Shown: positions 52,809-62,182 of the stretch, piece after piece
Position numbering within the stretch: position 1 is the stretch's first letter
Layout of the letters: each line of letters opens with the position of its first letter
Source of the DNA: an uncultured Treponema sp.
GTDB lineage: Bacteria; Spirochaetota; Spirochaetia; Treponematales; Treponemataceae
Assembly: GCA_946615905.1 (NCBI GenBank)
Contig: CAMOIE010000009.1
Span: 1-64,000 of the forward strand
Length of the DNA stretch: 64,000 nucleotides
Direction: 5' to 3'
Made by a program: the position numbers and the translations under genes
The notes under the pieces: model-generated
Told to the model about the DNA's origin: nothing
The model's input: only the letters and a program-made list of their open reading frames with translations
Databases searched by the model: none

Positions 52809-54527
52809 TTAGTAAACTCCGACAACAATCGGCGTGTTCCAAAGGGAGCTGTATTTTTTCACGCCTTCGGAACTTTCTTCCCACACAGATTGTAACGCAT
52901 AAGAGCGGTCGCGGTAAACTGTCTTGCTGTTCATCAGGGTCGGCTTGAGTGAATTCCAGCCGCGTGAGAAAATTATGTGCTGGCTGTCTAGATTTCCGAA
53001 ATACCATTCGGAAGGATTTTCGACCGGTCGGAAGGGCTTGTATTCCATTCCTGCCCCAAGGGCGGGGTCTACAGGAACCCAGCCGAAATTCTCGATGTAA
53101 AAGGCGCACCACCAGTGGTCGATGGCTTTCATGTCAGCGTTCGCGAGAATTCCTGAATAAATCTGGGCAGGTACACCGCATGCCCTCAAAAGCGATGTAT
53201 ACAGAATGGCAAAATCGTAGGCGCTTCCCTTCTTTTTGTAGAGAAAGGCCTCCGGGTCAAATGGCTTGTTGCTTTCCTTTGCTGAATACTTGAAATTCGC
53301 AGTGAGCCAGTCGTAGACAATTTTTGCCTTGCTGAAGGGGTTTGTATAGCCTTTTGTAATTTCTGCGGCAGTCCTTACGACTTTATCGTTGCGGCTTTGG
53401 ATTAAATCGTCAGCGGCGGTAAAGGTCTGGAATAAGGCCCGCTTTTTTTCGCTAAAGTTTTTGACGTTTTTCGGATTAATATCCGTTTCGACTGTGTATG
53501 TCGCAACTACGAAAGATTGTTTCGTGGTGACTTTTTTAGGTCCCTGAGTTGACAGGTCAAACTGGTGGATTGTAGTTCCCTTGTATTCGTTGATTACGGG
53601 GTCTGGTGTGCATTCTGAAAGTTCCGCTACAGGTTGGCGGGATGTCACTGGCGGAAATGGAATCCTTAAGGTCAAGGATGCCTGCTTGGTGATTTTTATT
53701 GAATCGACTTCTGCTGATGACTGAATAAGATAAGTCCTGCGGGAGGAATACGTCTTTTTGCCGACCGGAATGTCTATGTCCTCGTGGTAGTAGTTGCTGC
53801 CGCCTTTTTCAGTCTGAATATAGACTAGACCGTCTGCAGCCCCGTCAGGAACACGGACTCGGACCTCATTGCCTGACCAGTATTCGTAGTCAAAGTCTCC
53901 CTCGTCCGCAGGAATGAATTTGGGATCGAATTTATTTGCCTCAAGGCCGAAATTTTTTGCTGAAACGGAAGATGCAGAGTCATCTCTGTTTGCGGTGAAA
54001 TAAACTTTTGAGGTCCCTCGGATTTCGCCGAAGTTTGACCCTGTGATTGTGAGCAAGGTTCCGGGGGCGGCTTTTTCCGGCTGAATGGAGACGATTATCG
54101 GCATGGTCGTTTTTGTGTTTGGCGGAACTGCTACTGGAATTCCTGCTGCGTTCGCAAAAAATACTGGCTTTGATTTTCCGTTTTTGCTTGAGACGTAAAC
54201 GAGTCCGTCCTGGATATTTGCAGGTAGAACAAAGCGGATTGCAGTATCGGTCCATTCGATAAAGCCGCCCTCTGTGATTTTTGATCCACCGATTTCAACG
54301 TATGAAAGATATTCGCGAGCTGGACCGAAATTCTCACCGTTGATTATCATTATGTCGCCGGGTGAACCTACAGGCGGATTTATGGAAGTTATTGTCGGTG
54401 TTTTTTTTGCCCCGGCAGAACACAATGAAAAAACGCCGACGGCGATTGCGACGGCGCAAACCAGAGAAAGGATTCTAAAAAGGGGTGAACCCCGTAAAAG
54501 TTTGCTGACTATTTCTTTGAGGCTCAC
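52809..54527 (-). CDS. IPT/TIG and transglutaminase-like exported protein
   Basis: A 572-residue protein with an N-terminal membrane anchor (LVCAVAIAVGVFSLCSAGA). Two IPT/TIG domains follow (TITSINPPVGSPGDIMIING and ISIQPEKAAPGTLLTITGSN). The C-terminal transglutaminase-like domain has the Cys-His-Asp triad in LLRACGVPAQIY, AIDHWWCAFYIENFGW and VPVDPALGAG. This would be a protease or crosslinker of surface or envelope proteins. The start is GTG, overlapping the anti-sigma stop by 4 bases (GTGA). Confidence 0.88.
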   Translation of the reverse strand: MSLKEIVSKLLRGSPLFRILSLVCAVAIAVGVFSLCSAGAKKTPTITSINPPVGSPGDIMIINGENFGPAREYLSYVEIGGSKITEGGFIEWTDTAIRFVLPANIQDGLVYVSSKNGKSKPVFFANAAGIPVAVPPNTKTTMPIIVSIQPEKAAPGTLLTITGSNFGEIRGTSKVYFTANRDDSASSVSAKNFGLEANKFDPKFIPADEGDFDYEYWSGNEVRVRVPDGAADGLVYIQTEKGGSNYYHEDIDIPVGKKTYSSRRTYLIQSSAEVDSIKITKQASLTLRIPFPPVTSRQPVAELSECTPDPVINEYKGTTIHQFDLSTQGPKKVTTKQSFVVATYTVETDINPKNVKNFSEKKRALFQTFTAADDLIQSRNDKVVRTAAEITKGYTNPFSKAKIVYDWLTANFKYSAKESNKPFDPEAFLYKKKGSAYDFAILYTSLLRACGVPAQIYSGILANADMKAIDHWWCAFYIENFGWVPVDPALGAGMEYKPFRPVENPSEWYFGNLDSQHIIFSRGWNSLKPTLMNSKTVYRDRSYALQSVWEESSEGVKKYSSLWNTPIVVGVY

Positions 54528-55273
54528 CGGTCTAATCCACTGTCAACGCGGGAAGGGCGGACGTTGTAAGGAATTTGCGGAACAAGGGACTGATGCTCTG
54601 TCTCGCCGATTGACCTGATTCCAGGAACCCTTATTTTTATCGGGAGCCTTGAAGTTTCCCTTGAAAATTCTGGGCGGAATACGTCAACATCGCCTGGAAT
54701 GAAGTCTCGTGCGTTGAATGCCGAGTTGTTTGAGGCTAAGGTTGCCCCTCTGATGACGGAATTGTTGTTTGAGACTGTGGAGACATTATCCTCTGTCAAG
54801 GCTTGAGAAATCACTCCGCGAGGAATATTCCCATCGATTACGATGCCTTTTTCCGCAATCGGCTGAATCGAAGTGTTCCTTGTAATCGCATTAATTGCTG
54901 TTCCGGCTCCATCCTTAATTGAGGAAAGCCTTCCAGGAAGAAGAAAAACTGCGAGTACAGCCGCAGCGGCTGCCAACGGAGTGACGACTTTGCCGAGGCT
55001 AAATTTATAGACGTTTCCTTTTGAAATCTCTGTATTCTTTGCGTAGCGCATTTTTGTCTGCAAACGCTCAAATGAAGCATCGAGAAAGGCCTGGTCAAAA
55101 CTCAAGTCTTTTGAGTCTGAGCGGAGGATTTCGCTTATCTGCTTCATCCTGCCAAGCTCTTCCGAGCATTTTTTACAGGATCCAAGGTGAGACTCGTATT
55201 CCTTGATAAATTCTTGCGGCATTTCACCGTCAATGTAGACTGAGTGCAAATCTTTTTCAGGACAAGTAGACAT
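54524..55273 (-). CDS. Anti-sigma factor with zinc-finger (zf-HC2) N-terminus
   Basis: A 249-residue membrane protein. MSTCPEKDLHSVYIDGEMPQ, then YESHLGSCKKCSEELG, gives the H-x3-C-x2-C zf-HC2 motif that clamps ECF sigma factors. One helix at about residues 83-102 (VVTPLAAAAAVLAVFLLPG) divides a cytosolic head from an outer tail (ending in FSRETSRLPIKIRVPGIRSI). ATG 55273 has GGAAG upstream; the track start at 55297 lies in the sigma gene. It overlaps the sigma gene by 17 bases. Confidence 0.9.
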   Translation of the reverse strand: MSTCPEKDLHSVYIDGEMPQEFIKEYESHLGSCKKCSEELGRMKQISEILRSDSKDLSFDQAFLDASFERLQTKMRYAKNTEISKGNVYKFSLGKVVTPLAAAAAVLAVFLLPGRLSSIKDGAGTAINAITRNTSIQPIAEKGIVIDGNIPRGVISQALTEDNVSTVSNNNSVIRGATLASNNSAFNARDFIPGDVDVFRPEFSRETSRLPIKIRVPGIRSIGETEHQSLVPQIPYNVRPSRVDSGLDR

Positions 55274-55817
55274 TTTCTTCCCCCACAAGTTTTTCAAGCT
55301 GTTCTCTGGCTCGGAACATGCGGACTTTTACGTTGCCTTCCGTTATTCCGAGAACTTTGCCAATCTCTTTATAGTTCAAATCCCCGTATTCGCGGAGAAT
55401 CAAAACTTCCTTTAAATTCTTCGGCAGCTTTTCAAGTGCCTTGATCATCTGCTGACGGTTTTCTTCCTGAAGAAGCTCTTTCTCTCCAGTAGGATTTTCC
55501 CGTTTGTCTTCATATAATGCCCGCTGGTAAGCCTTACGTTCGCGGGTCTTGCGCTTGGCGTAGTTGAGCGAGGCATTTTTGACGACCCTGATGAGCCAGA
55601 ATTTCGCATCATCAATTGATGGAAAGACCAGCTTTTTTTCGTTCGCCTTGATGTACGAATCGTGAACTAAATCTTCTGCGGCCTCCGGGTCGTTCACAAC
55701 CCTCCACGAGATTTTGTAGAGGAGGGTCATGGTCTGCATATATAGTTCTTTAAAATCAGCCGGATCTGCGCAGTTTATCGGCTTTTTCGACTGACTGCTT
55801 TCCATATCACTAAACAT
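55257..55817 (-). CDS. ECF-type sigma factor
   Basis: A 186-residue extracytoplasmic-function sigma factor. Region 2 is YKISWRVVNDPEAAEDLVHDSYIKANEKK and FWLIRVVKNASLNYAKRKTR. Region 4 (HTH) is MIKALEKLPKNLKEVLILRE YGDLNYKEIGKVLGITEGNVKVRMFRARE. It is followed in the same unit by an anti-sigma factor, an exported transglutaminase-like protein and pyrH. ATG 55805 is an alternative start. Confidence 0.93.
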   Translation of the reverse strand: MFSDMESSQSKKPINCADPADFKELYMQTMTLLYKISWRVVNDPEAAEDLVHDSYIKANEKKLVFPSIDDAKFWLIRVVKNASLNYAKRKTRERKAYQRALYEDKRENPTGEKELLQEENRQQMIKALEKLPKNLKEVLILREYGDLNYKEIGKVLGITEGNVKVRMFRAREQLEKLVGEENVYLS

Positions 55818-55913
55818 AACAATATTATTTCAACCAAGTTACAATAAAAAATTTACTTTTCTTGTAAGACAGAATAGCGTGATGGGTGATTTTTTTCAAT
55901 ATTAGTATGGTAT

Positions 55914-56091
55914 GCGGCAGGTAGGGAGCGACGGCCTAGCCGGAAAATCGCGATTGAATGAGCGATTTTAGCGAGTCTTCCCTGCCCCCCTGCGGCAGGG
56001 AGGGAGCGACGGCCTAGCCGCGGCTAGTCGGCGAAGTGCGAATAGCCCGACGGCGACTTGTCGCCGGGCCGCCCGAAAGTTTCATTATTTT
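55914..56091. repeat. GC-rich intergenic repeat region
   Basis: GGGAGCGACGGCCTAGCCG occurs twice (near 55927 and 56006), with AAAATCGC/GCGATTTT, CCCTGCC...GGCAGGG and a final CCGGGCCGCCCG. It shares GAATAGCCCG(A/G)CGGCG with 15515. The 350-bp gap upstream of the toxin-antitoxin pair is otherwise empty. Confidence 0.6.
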
Positions 56092-56168
56092 CTGATTCTA
56101 GCCAACAATTTTAAAGTTGACTAGAATAAAATCGCATATTATAATTTACTGTGAAAAGGGGGCGTTGT

Positions 56169-56444
56169 ATGTGCAGGGCATCGATTTATGAGGCGAGAAA
56201 CAATTTCTCAGCCTTGGTGAAGTCCGCCGAGGAGGGCGAGGTCGTGGAGCTTGTCCGCTATGACAAGCCTGTCGCGGTGATCATCGGTTACAGTGAGTAT
56301 GAGGCGTTGGAGAAAAAAAGACCTTCTCTTTTTTCAAAACTGGATGAATTGAAGGAGAAGTATGCGGATGTCGTTGATGATTTGGGATTTGACGTTACGC
56401 CGTCGCGCGAATGTCCGAATTATTCAAAAGACCCGTGGGCGTAG
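56169..56444 (+). CDS. Phd/YefM-family antitoxin
   Basis: A 91-residue DNA-binding antitoxin. MCRASIYEARNNFSALVKSA EEGEVVELVRYDKPVAVIIG is the Phd domain, followed by a YSEYEALEKK linker and an acidic C-terminal toxin-binding part (KYADVVDDLGFDV). The track opens at GTG 56151, but AAGGGGG supports ATG 56169. It precedes a VapC-like gene by 9 bases. Type II modules often autoregulate through such antitoxins. Confidence 0.87.
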   Translation: MCRASIYEARNNFSALVKSAEEGEVVELVRYDKPVAVIIGYSEYEALEKKRPSLFSKLDELKEKYADVVDDLGFDVTPSRECPNYSKDPWA

Positions 56445-56453
56445 GAGTTTTGC

Positions 56454-56879
56454 ATGAAAAAGCTGTATTTGCTTGATACTAATATTGTGTCAGAATTCTC
56501 GAAGGAAAGACCGAATGAAAACGTAAAGTCTTTCTATAATGTTCGGAAAGACTTGTGTGCTATTTCTGCCGTAACATGGCAGGAGCTTACGCGTGGTGTT
56601 GAAAGGATGCCAGATTGCAAAAAGAAGAATTATCTTATGGACTGCATGGATGTTTTTCAAGAGACGCTGGCCATCCTACCTTATGATGAATTTTCCGCCA
56701 AAATCTGCGGTGAAATGCAGGCTGCCGCAGAAAAAGCTGGACGGCCTCTTCCCTTTTATGACAGCCAGATTGCGGCTACTGCCATGGCGAACGGAATGAT
56801 TTTAGTCACCCATAACACGGAAGACTTCTCCTTTGCCACAGAAAAAGCCTTCCTTCGTATGGAGGACTGGTTCAAGTGA
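56454..56879 (+). CDS. vapC: PIN-domain VapC-like toxin
   Basis: A 141-residue PIN-domain endoribonuclease. Acidic residues of the active site: LLDTNIVSEF (Asp), ISAVTWQELTRG (Glu), PFYDSQIAATAMANG (Asp) and VTHNTEDF (Asp). It probably cleaves tRNA or rRNA when freed from the Phd partner at 56169. GGAG precedes the ATG. Confidence 0.9.
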   Translation: MKKLYLLDTNIVSEFSKERPNENVKSFYNVRKDLCAISAVTWQELTRGVERMPDCKKKNYLMDCMDVFQETLAILPYDEFSAKICGEMQAAAEKAGRPLPFYDSQIAATAMANGMILVTHNTEDFSFATEKAFLRMEDWFK

Positions 56880-56911
56880 GCGCGATGACCGCCATGCGGA
56901 CGGGGAGAAAT

Positions 56912-58459
56912 TTATCCTCTCTTCCAAGTGGGGCCGGTCGGCGTGTCGATTATTGTGATTCCGCGCGCTGAAAGCTCGTCACGAATTTTGTCAGCGGTGG
57001 CGAAATCTTTGTTCTTTTTGGCTTCGGTACGTTTTGCGACCAAAGCGTCGATTTCTTCCGACTCGTGGTCTCCCGCGTGGCCGTCTGCCTGTGAGTTTGC
57101 GGCATTCTGCTTTTCAAGGAGAGCGAAAGCGTTCTCAATCACGGAGAGACTTAGGATTTTGTCCATCTCGAAAATTGCGGCGAGGGCTTCAACTGCCTTG
57201 CGGCCTTTTCCGGCGGATTCCTTTTGCAGGGCGGAGAGGGCAATCGGGGTGGCGAGGTCGTTCTCGAGGCCTTCCTTGAAGCGGTCGAGGTTGTCTGTCA
57301 CAGATGGCTTTATTTTGGTCAGGACAGCCGGGAAATTGTCAATTGTCAGCTGCGCGTTTTCTTCCACATTCGCCTTTGCAATCAGTTTTGCGACACGTTC
57401 GTTGAGGGCGGCTCTTCCGTTTTTGGCAGTGTCCATTCCGTTGATTGAGAAAACGAGAGGCTTTCTGTAATGTCCGCCTAGCAGGAAGAACCTGTAGTCA
57501 AGCGGCTCGTAGCCCTTGTCCTTGAGGGAGTAGCCTTTTTCCGGCGGCAGGGGGGTCTGCAATGTGATGAAGTTCCCAGAGGATTTTGACATCTTTCCGC
57601 CCTCAAGAATCAGGAATTCGTTGTGGAGCCAGTATTTGACCCAGGGGCCTTCCTTGCGCTCTTCGTCCGTGAAGCTTCCCTCACTCTGGGCGATTTCGTT
57701 TGTGTGGTGGACTGGAACGTGGTCGATTCCGCCCGTGTGGATGTCGATGTGCTTTCCAAGGTACTTCATGCTCATGGCCGAGCATTCTATGTGCCAGCCC
57801 GGATAGCCGCGTCCCCATGGAGAGTCCCAGGTCATCGCCTGGTCCTCGAATTTTGACTTTGTGAACCAAAGCACGAAGTCTCCGGGGTTACGCTTGTTCT
57901 CGTCAACGACGACGACCTTTCTCTTTCCCGCGCCGGCGACCAACTTGTCCAAATCGAGGTTTGCCAGCTTTCCGTAGTCGGGGTAAGTCGAGATGTCGTA
58001 GTAGAGGTTTCCGCCCGCCATGTATGTGTGGCCGTTAGCCTCAAGTTTTTTGATAAGCTCTATCATTTCGGGGATGTGGTCTGTCGCCTTGCAAACAACG
58101 TCCGGGTGGCGGATGTTCAGTGCGTCCATGTCCTTGAAAAATGCGTCCGTGTAGAATTTCGCGACTTCCAGAACCGACTGGTGGCGCTCTGCGGCGGACT
58201 TTTTCATCTTGTCCTCGCCCTCGTCGTTGTCGCCGGTCAGATGGCCTACGTCTGTGATGTTCATCACGTGCTTTATGTCGTAGCCTAGGTAGCTTAGAGT
58301 TTTGTCGAGAATGTCAAGGAAAACGTATGCGCGCAGGTTTCCGATGTGGGCGTAGTTGTAAACCGTCGGTCCGCATCCGTAAAATCCAACGTGTCCGGCT
58401 GTGACCGGCTCGAAATCCTGCATCTGGCGGCCCATTGTATTGAAAAGACGTAAAGACAT
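56912..58459 (-). CDS. cysS: Cysteinyl-tRNA synthetase
   Basis: A 515-residue class I synthetase charging tRNA-Cys. The N-terminal FYGCGPTVYNYAHIGNLRAY carries the zinc-ligand Cys and the HIGN signature. Zinc ligands continue in HIECSAMSMKYLG and HHTNEIAQSE. KMSKS is at GGKMSKSSGNFI. The C-terminal anticodon region ends PTGPTWKRG. AGAGG lies before the ATG. Monocistronic. Confidence 0.97.
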   Translation of the reverse strand: MSLRLFNTMGRQMQDFEPVTAGHVGFYGCGPTVYNYAHIGNLRAYVFLDILDKTLSYLGYDIKHVMNITDVGHLTGDNDEGEDKMKKSAAERHQSVLEVAKFYTDAFFKDMDALNIRHPDVVCKATDHIPEMIELIKKLEANGHTYMAGGNLYYDISTYPDYGKLANLDLDKLVAGAGKRKVVVVDENKRNPGDFVLWFTKSKFEDQAMTWDSPWGRGYPGWHIECSAMSMKYLGKHIDIHTGGIDHVPVHHTNEIAQSEGSFTDEERKEGPWVKYWLHNEFLILEGGKMSKSSGNFITLQTPLPPEKGYSLKDKGYEPLDYRFFLLGGHYRKPLVFSINGMDTAKNGRAALNERVAKLIAKANVEENAQLTIDNFPAVLTKIKPSVTDNLDRFKEGLENDLATPIALSALQKESAGKGRKAVEALAAIFEMDKILSLSVIENAFALLEKQNAANSQADGHAGDHESEEIDALVAKRTEAKKNKDFATADKIRDELSARGITIIDTPTGPTWKRG

Positions 58460-58541
58460 ATAAAAACCTCTTTTTCTTCCAAATAATATAAAATTTTTAC
58501 CTTCTCGACAATAATTTCACGGTGGAATATACTTAAATGAA

Positions 58542-59585
58542 ATGTATAACTTGCGCCAAATCACAGAAAAATTCAAAGCCGACCGAGCCTACCGAGGCTC
58601 CGTAAAAGTTGACGAAATCATGGCTCCCTACACGACCATGAGAATCGGTGGGGCGGCCCCCTTGTATCTAGAGCCAAAGGACGAGGCCTCCCTGGAGCGT
58701 GCGATAAAAGTTCTCAAAGAGGAAGACGTTCCCTGCACGATTTTCGGCGGCGGCTCCAACGTCATCATATCTGACGAAGGCTTTGACGGCGCGGTGATTT
58801 CATTGCGGGCGATTTCTTCAATTTCGGCGAGAATCGATAAGTCGGCGGTTAAAGTCCATTCCTCAACACCCCCGTCAGACTTTTTCACTGTCAGCAAAAA
58901 GCCGGTTCCCGTTGTTGTCTCTGTTGCGGCCGGAACTAACTGGGGGAGTGTAATCTCCTTCTGCCGTGAACACGCGATTTTGGGCTTCGAGGCTTTTTCC
59001 GGTCTGCCGGGGTCTGCCGGCGGGGCGATTTTCATGAACGCCTCCTGCTTCGGGCACGCGGCCTGCGACAATCTGCTTTCCGCCCGTATCTACAAAAACG
59101 GCAGGATTATCAACTACCGATATTCTGATGACGGCTGGGGCTACAAAAAATCCCCCTTCCAAAATGACACCGGAATCATTCTCTCAGCTGAATTCTTGTG
59201 CTTCTGCGCCCACAAGGACTTTCTCTCCAAGCCGGAGTATGTTAACACCAGGATCAAGGGCTGGGCCAGGAACATTTTTGCGAACACGGTGGAAAGCCGT
59301 CAGTCAAAGGGGCATTATAAAAGTCCTTCCGCAGGCTCTATCTTCAAGAATAACCCGGATTTCGGGGCATCCACCGGCAAAATCATCGATGAGTGCGGCC
59401 TTAAGGGCTATATTTCCGGCGGGGCGCAGATTGCCCCCTGGCACGGGAATATAATAATCAATAACGGCGGGGCAAAGGCCAGTGACATCAAGGCAATCGT
59501 GAATCATGTCAAGGCGGTTGTAAAAGAGAAAAAAGGTTTTGACTTGGACTGCGAAATCGTATTTTTAGGTAAGTGGGACTCTTGA
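58542..59585 (+). CDS. murB: UDP-N-acetylenolpyruvoylglucosamine reductase
   Basis: A 347-residue FAD enzyme that reduces UDP-GlcNAc-enolpyruvate to UDP-MurNAc in peptidoglycan synthesis. FAD-binding [33 protein letters not shown] and [20 protein letters not shown] are clear. The catalytic Ser/Glu of the substrate domain fits [12 protein letters not shown] and the end [18 protein letters not shown]. Divergent from cysS. Confidence 0.96.
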   Translation: MYNLRQITEKFKADRAYRGSVKVDEIMAPYTTMRIGGAAPLYLEPKDEASLERAIKVLKEEDVPCTIFGGGSNVIISDEGFDGAVISLRAISSISARIDKSAVKVHSSTPPSDFFTVSKKPVPVVVSVAAGTNWGSVISFCREHAILGFEAFSGLPGSAGGAIFMNASCFGHAACDNLLSARIYKNGRIINYRYSDDGWGYKKSPFQNDTGIILSAEFLCFCAHKDFLSKPEYVNTRIKGWARNIFANTVESRQSKGHYKSPSAGSIFKNNPDFGASTGKIIDECGLKGYISGGAQIAPWHGNIIINNGGAKASDIKAIVNHVKAVVKEKKGFDLDCEIVFLGKWDS

Positions 59586-59652
59586 ACAAAATCTGATTTT
59601 CTGTCATATTATCTGCACGTTTTGGAATTTCCGGCGGCAGGAGGTGAATACC

Positions 59653-59865
59653 ATGGCAACAATTTATGTCGACGACAGCGAAAATCTCGAAAAAGCAATT
59701 AAACGCTTCAAGAGAATGGTCGAAAAAGAAGGCATTATCCGCGAGTACAAAAAGCGCGAATTCTACGAGAAGCCCTCTACAATCCTGAACCGCAAAAATA
59801 AAGCTTTGGCCCGCAAACTTATGAAGAAAAATCGTAAGTCACACGATGGCCGCTCAGCTTACTAA
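59653..59865 (+). CDS. rpsU: 30S ribosomal protein S21
   Basis: A 70-residue small-subunit protein. [20 protein letters not shown] and [23 protein letters not shown] are family-typical, with a basic [13 protein letters not shown] tail. ATG 59653 has a perfect AGGAGGTGA at 59640-59647; the track start at 59644 is an out-of-position GTG. A terminator follows. Confidence 0.97.
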   Translation: MATIYVDDSENLEKAIKRFKRMVEKEGIIREYKKREFYEKPSTILNRKNKALARKLMKKNRKSHDGRSAY

Positions 59866-59881
59866 TTTTTGACTATTCAGA

Positions 59882-59908
59882 AAGCCTCCGTATACGCGGA
59901 GGTTTTTT
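59882..59908 (+). terminator. Intrinsic terminator of rpsU
   Basis: CCTCCG, a TATACG loop and CGGAGG are followed by six Ts, just past the rpsU stop. Confidence 0.88.
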
Positions 59909-59979
59909 GTTTTTTAAATTTATATTATAATATTTTGCGTTTCGTTGACGACAGGCAGTTAATAAGGTATTATTAAGAT

Positions 59980-60951
59980 ATGGGGATAGCAACAACACAA
60001 CAACTTACGCGTTATTATGATCAGTACCGTGATACCGAAATCGCTTTTACCAAAGATATAATAAAAGCGTTGAGCCTGGATCCCAGGCAGGTCTACATCA
60101 AGTGTGCTGGCGGCCAGTGGCCTTGTATCATCAACTCCACGTCATTTCAGATGGCTCGCATTATCGTTGGTACAAAGGGCGGAGCTTATCAGGCTCTGTC
60201 CGCGAAGGAGCCGCCCGCCGCAAATATCCGCTTCTGCTTCTACGACAGCGACAAGGAAATGATGTCTTTCCTCGTTGCCGGAAGGGTTGAGAAAGTTGCC
60301 CCATATATGAATTCCGGTGATTTGGCCATCGTGACGATAAAATTCACCACGCGTCCGCCGGATGATTTGATAGAGCTTGTCGGAAAGCTGCTCGACGCAA
60401 ACGCAAATGCGATTCGCCGCCGTGAGGAGCGCATTGTAATCAACGAGGATAGCAAGCGCAAACTCTCAATCGCCAAAGACGAGACTCTTATTGTAATCCA
60501 GAATGTTCCCCGCCACTGTATTTTGCGTGACGTTTCTTTTTCCGGGGCAAAGATTATCATTCTCGGTCTAATGCAGTTCCTCAAGGACAAGGATGCCGTT
60601 CTTGTGATTAATTTCACAGAGCCGGCGGAAACTGTTCAAATTAAGGGGAAGCTTGTCGGCGTGGAGCCGATTCAGGACCGCAAGGATATTTGTGCCGTCA
60701 GCATGAAATTTGATGAGAAACTTGTTCCTCTCGCATACAAACTTCATGTTAACGATTATCTGACATCTGTCCGCAAAGTCCAGCTTTCTGTTCAGGATCA
60801 GATTGCGGCTCAAAAAGCGGCTCAGGCCGAGGCTCTGAAAAAGCAGCAGGAAGCAGATAAGCAGGGTCAGGAGGGACTTCCTTCTGAGATTTCTGAGAAT
60901 CTGACTGCTGATGCGAATCCTCCTGCTGAGGAAGCATCCCCGCAGCTTTAA
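59980..60951 (+). CDS. PilZ-domain c-di-GMP-binding protein
   Basis: A 323-residue cytosolic protein of the PlzA-like type. An N-terminal PilZN-like part (TRYYDQYRDTEIAFTKDIIK ... FQMARIIVGTKG) precedes a PilZ domain at about 130-260. That domain has the RREERIVINEDSKRKLSIAKD arginine box and VSFSGAKIIILG, the D/N-x-S-x-x-G pattern read as DVSFSGAKI. A glutamine- and alanine-rich tail (IAAQKAAQAEALKKQQEADK) ends the protein. Such proteins read out c-di-GMP for motility; flagellar partners are not in the window. Confidence 0.85.
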   Translation: MGIATTQQLTRYYDQYRDTEIAFTKDIIKALSLDPRQVYIKCAGGQWPCIINSTSFQMARIIVGTKGGAYQALSAKEPPAANIRFCFYDSDKEMMSFLVAGRVEKVAPYMNSGDLAIVTIKFTTRPPDDLIELVGKLLDANANAIRRREERIVINEDSKRKLSIAKDETLIVIQNVPRHCILRDVSFSGAKIIILGLMQFLKDKDAVLVINFTEPAETVQIKGKLVGVEPIQDRKDICAVSMKFDEKLVPLAYKLHVNDYLTSVRKVQLSVQDQIAAQKAAQAEALKKQQEADKQGQEGLPSEISENLTADANPPAEEASPQL

Positions 60952-61043
60952 GGCAGCATAGTTTTTCACATTTTTACTTTCGTCTATTGCCCTTTGTTTC
61001 CGTAAAAGATACAGCGGGCAAAATCTTTTTTAAAGGAATATCT

Positions 61044-62180
61044 ATGAATCCCTCTAATCCTCTTGACTCGATTTATTATATCACTTTGCCTGAGAATTCT
61101 GTTTTTTCCTCAAAGGCAACCCATATCGACCCGACGATTCCCCTTCCTGTGCAGAAAAAAACTCAGGAAGCAGAGAACCGTTTTGACCCGACAGAAATCA
61201 CCGAGGAGCAGCTGCTTGCCGGAATGCTGACTGTTTTGGCTTATGAGCCGAAAAATGAACATATCCAGTATTATCGGTCTCTTTTAAAGGAAGCCCGCCC
61301 GAATCTCCAAAAGGAGCTTACGGAAGCCGCAATTCTCAAGGCGAAGAACGAGGATTTTGGCCTTGCGGAAGAGATTTTTGATGCCCTCCGTGGTTTTGAC
61401 CCGGACGATCAGGCTACGATTTTAAATACAGCCCTTTTTTATGACCAGCGGGCGGATGCGGACAGACGGGCCGGACTCAATGATGAGGCTGACGCTTATG
61501 ACGATATGGCTCTCCGCTACTATAAGGACGCGATGGATGCCGAGGAACCTGCTCCTGACGCATTTTTCAACGCTGGATTCTATTTTTTGAAGAAAAATGA
61601 CTATGCCGAGGCGAAAGGCTGCTTTGAGACCTACCTAGCCTTGACCTGCGACATAAGCGACGAGGAAATGGGTGAAAACGGAATCTACAAAAAGAACCGC
61701 GCCCAGGAGATAATCAACGACATCTCAAACCGCAACATTGACGATGACCATTACAAAAACGCCTACAAGCTGATTTCTTCCGGCCAGGAGGAAAAGGGGC
61801 TTGAGGAGTTGCGCCTATTTTTGGAAAGCCATCCTGATGTTTGGAACGCCTGGTTCATGCTCGGCTGGGGACTGCGCCTGCTGGGCCGTTATGATGACGC
61901 GAAGGCCGCCTTTAATAAGACTCTTTCCTTTGATGACGGGAAAAATGCTGATACTTACAACGAGCTTGCGATTTGTTGCATGGAAAGCGGTGACTTAAAA
62001 GAAGCGAAAAAGAATCTGGAGGCCGCCTTGACCCTCAGCCCTGAGAATACAAAAGTGATTTCAAATCTCGGTGTGGTCGCACAAAAAGAGGGTAAGACTG
62101 AAGAGGCGGAAAAGTACTTTAAGCTTGTCCTAGAGCTTGACCCCAAGGACAAAATCGCCCGCCAGATGGTGGAGGGCTGA
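61044..62180 (+). CDS. TPR repeat protein
   Basis: A 378-residue protein rich in tetratricopeptide repeats. Clear repeats are NAWFMLGWGLRLLGRYDDAKAAFNK, DTYNELAICCMESGDLKEAKKNLEAAL and VISNLGVVAQKEGKTEEAEKYFKLVL near the C-terminus. The track opens at 60987, but ATG 61044 has AAAGGA. There is no signal peptide. Function is a protein-interaction scaffold; the partner is unknown. Convergent with the DUF192 gene, 2 bases apart. Confidence 0.88.
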   Translation: MNPSNPLDSIYYITLPENSVFSSKATHIDPTIPLPVQKKTQEAENRFDPTEITEEQLLAGMLTVLAYEPKNEHIQYYRSLLKEARPNLQKELTEAAILKAKNEDFGLAEEIFDALRGFDPDDQATILNTALFYDQRADADRRAGLNDEADAYDDMALRYYKDAMDAEEPAPDAFFNAGFYFLKKNDYAEAKGCFETYLALTCDISDEEMGENGIYKKNRAQEIINDISNRNIDDDHYKNAYKLISSGQEEKGLEELRLFLESHPDVWNAWFMLGWGLRLLGRYDDAKAAFNKTLSFDDGKNADTYNELAICCMESGDLKEAKKNLEAALTLSPENTKVISNLGVVAQKEGKTEEAEKYFKLVLELDPKDKIARQMVEG

Positions 62181-62182
62181 TT

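Noticed and set aside
15361-56091. CRISPR array
   Set aside because: The repeats are GC-rich composites and hairpins with no regular spacer spacing; no cas genes are present.
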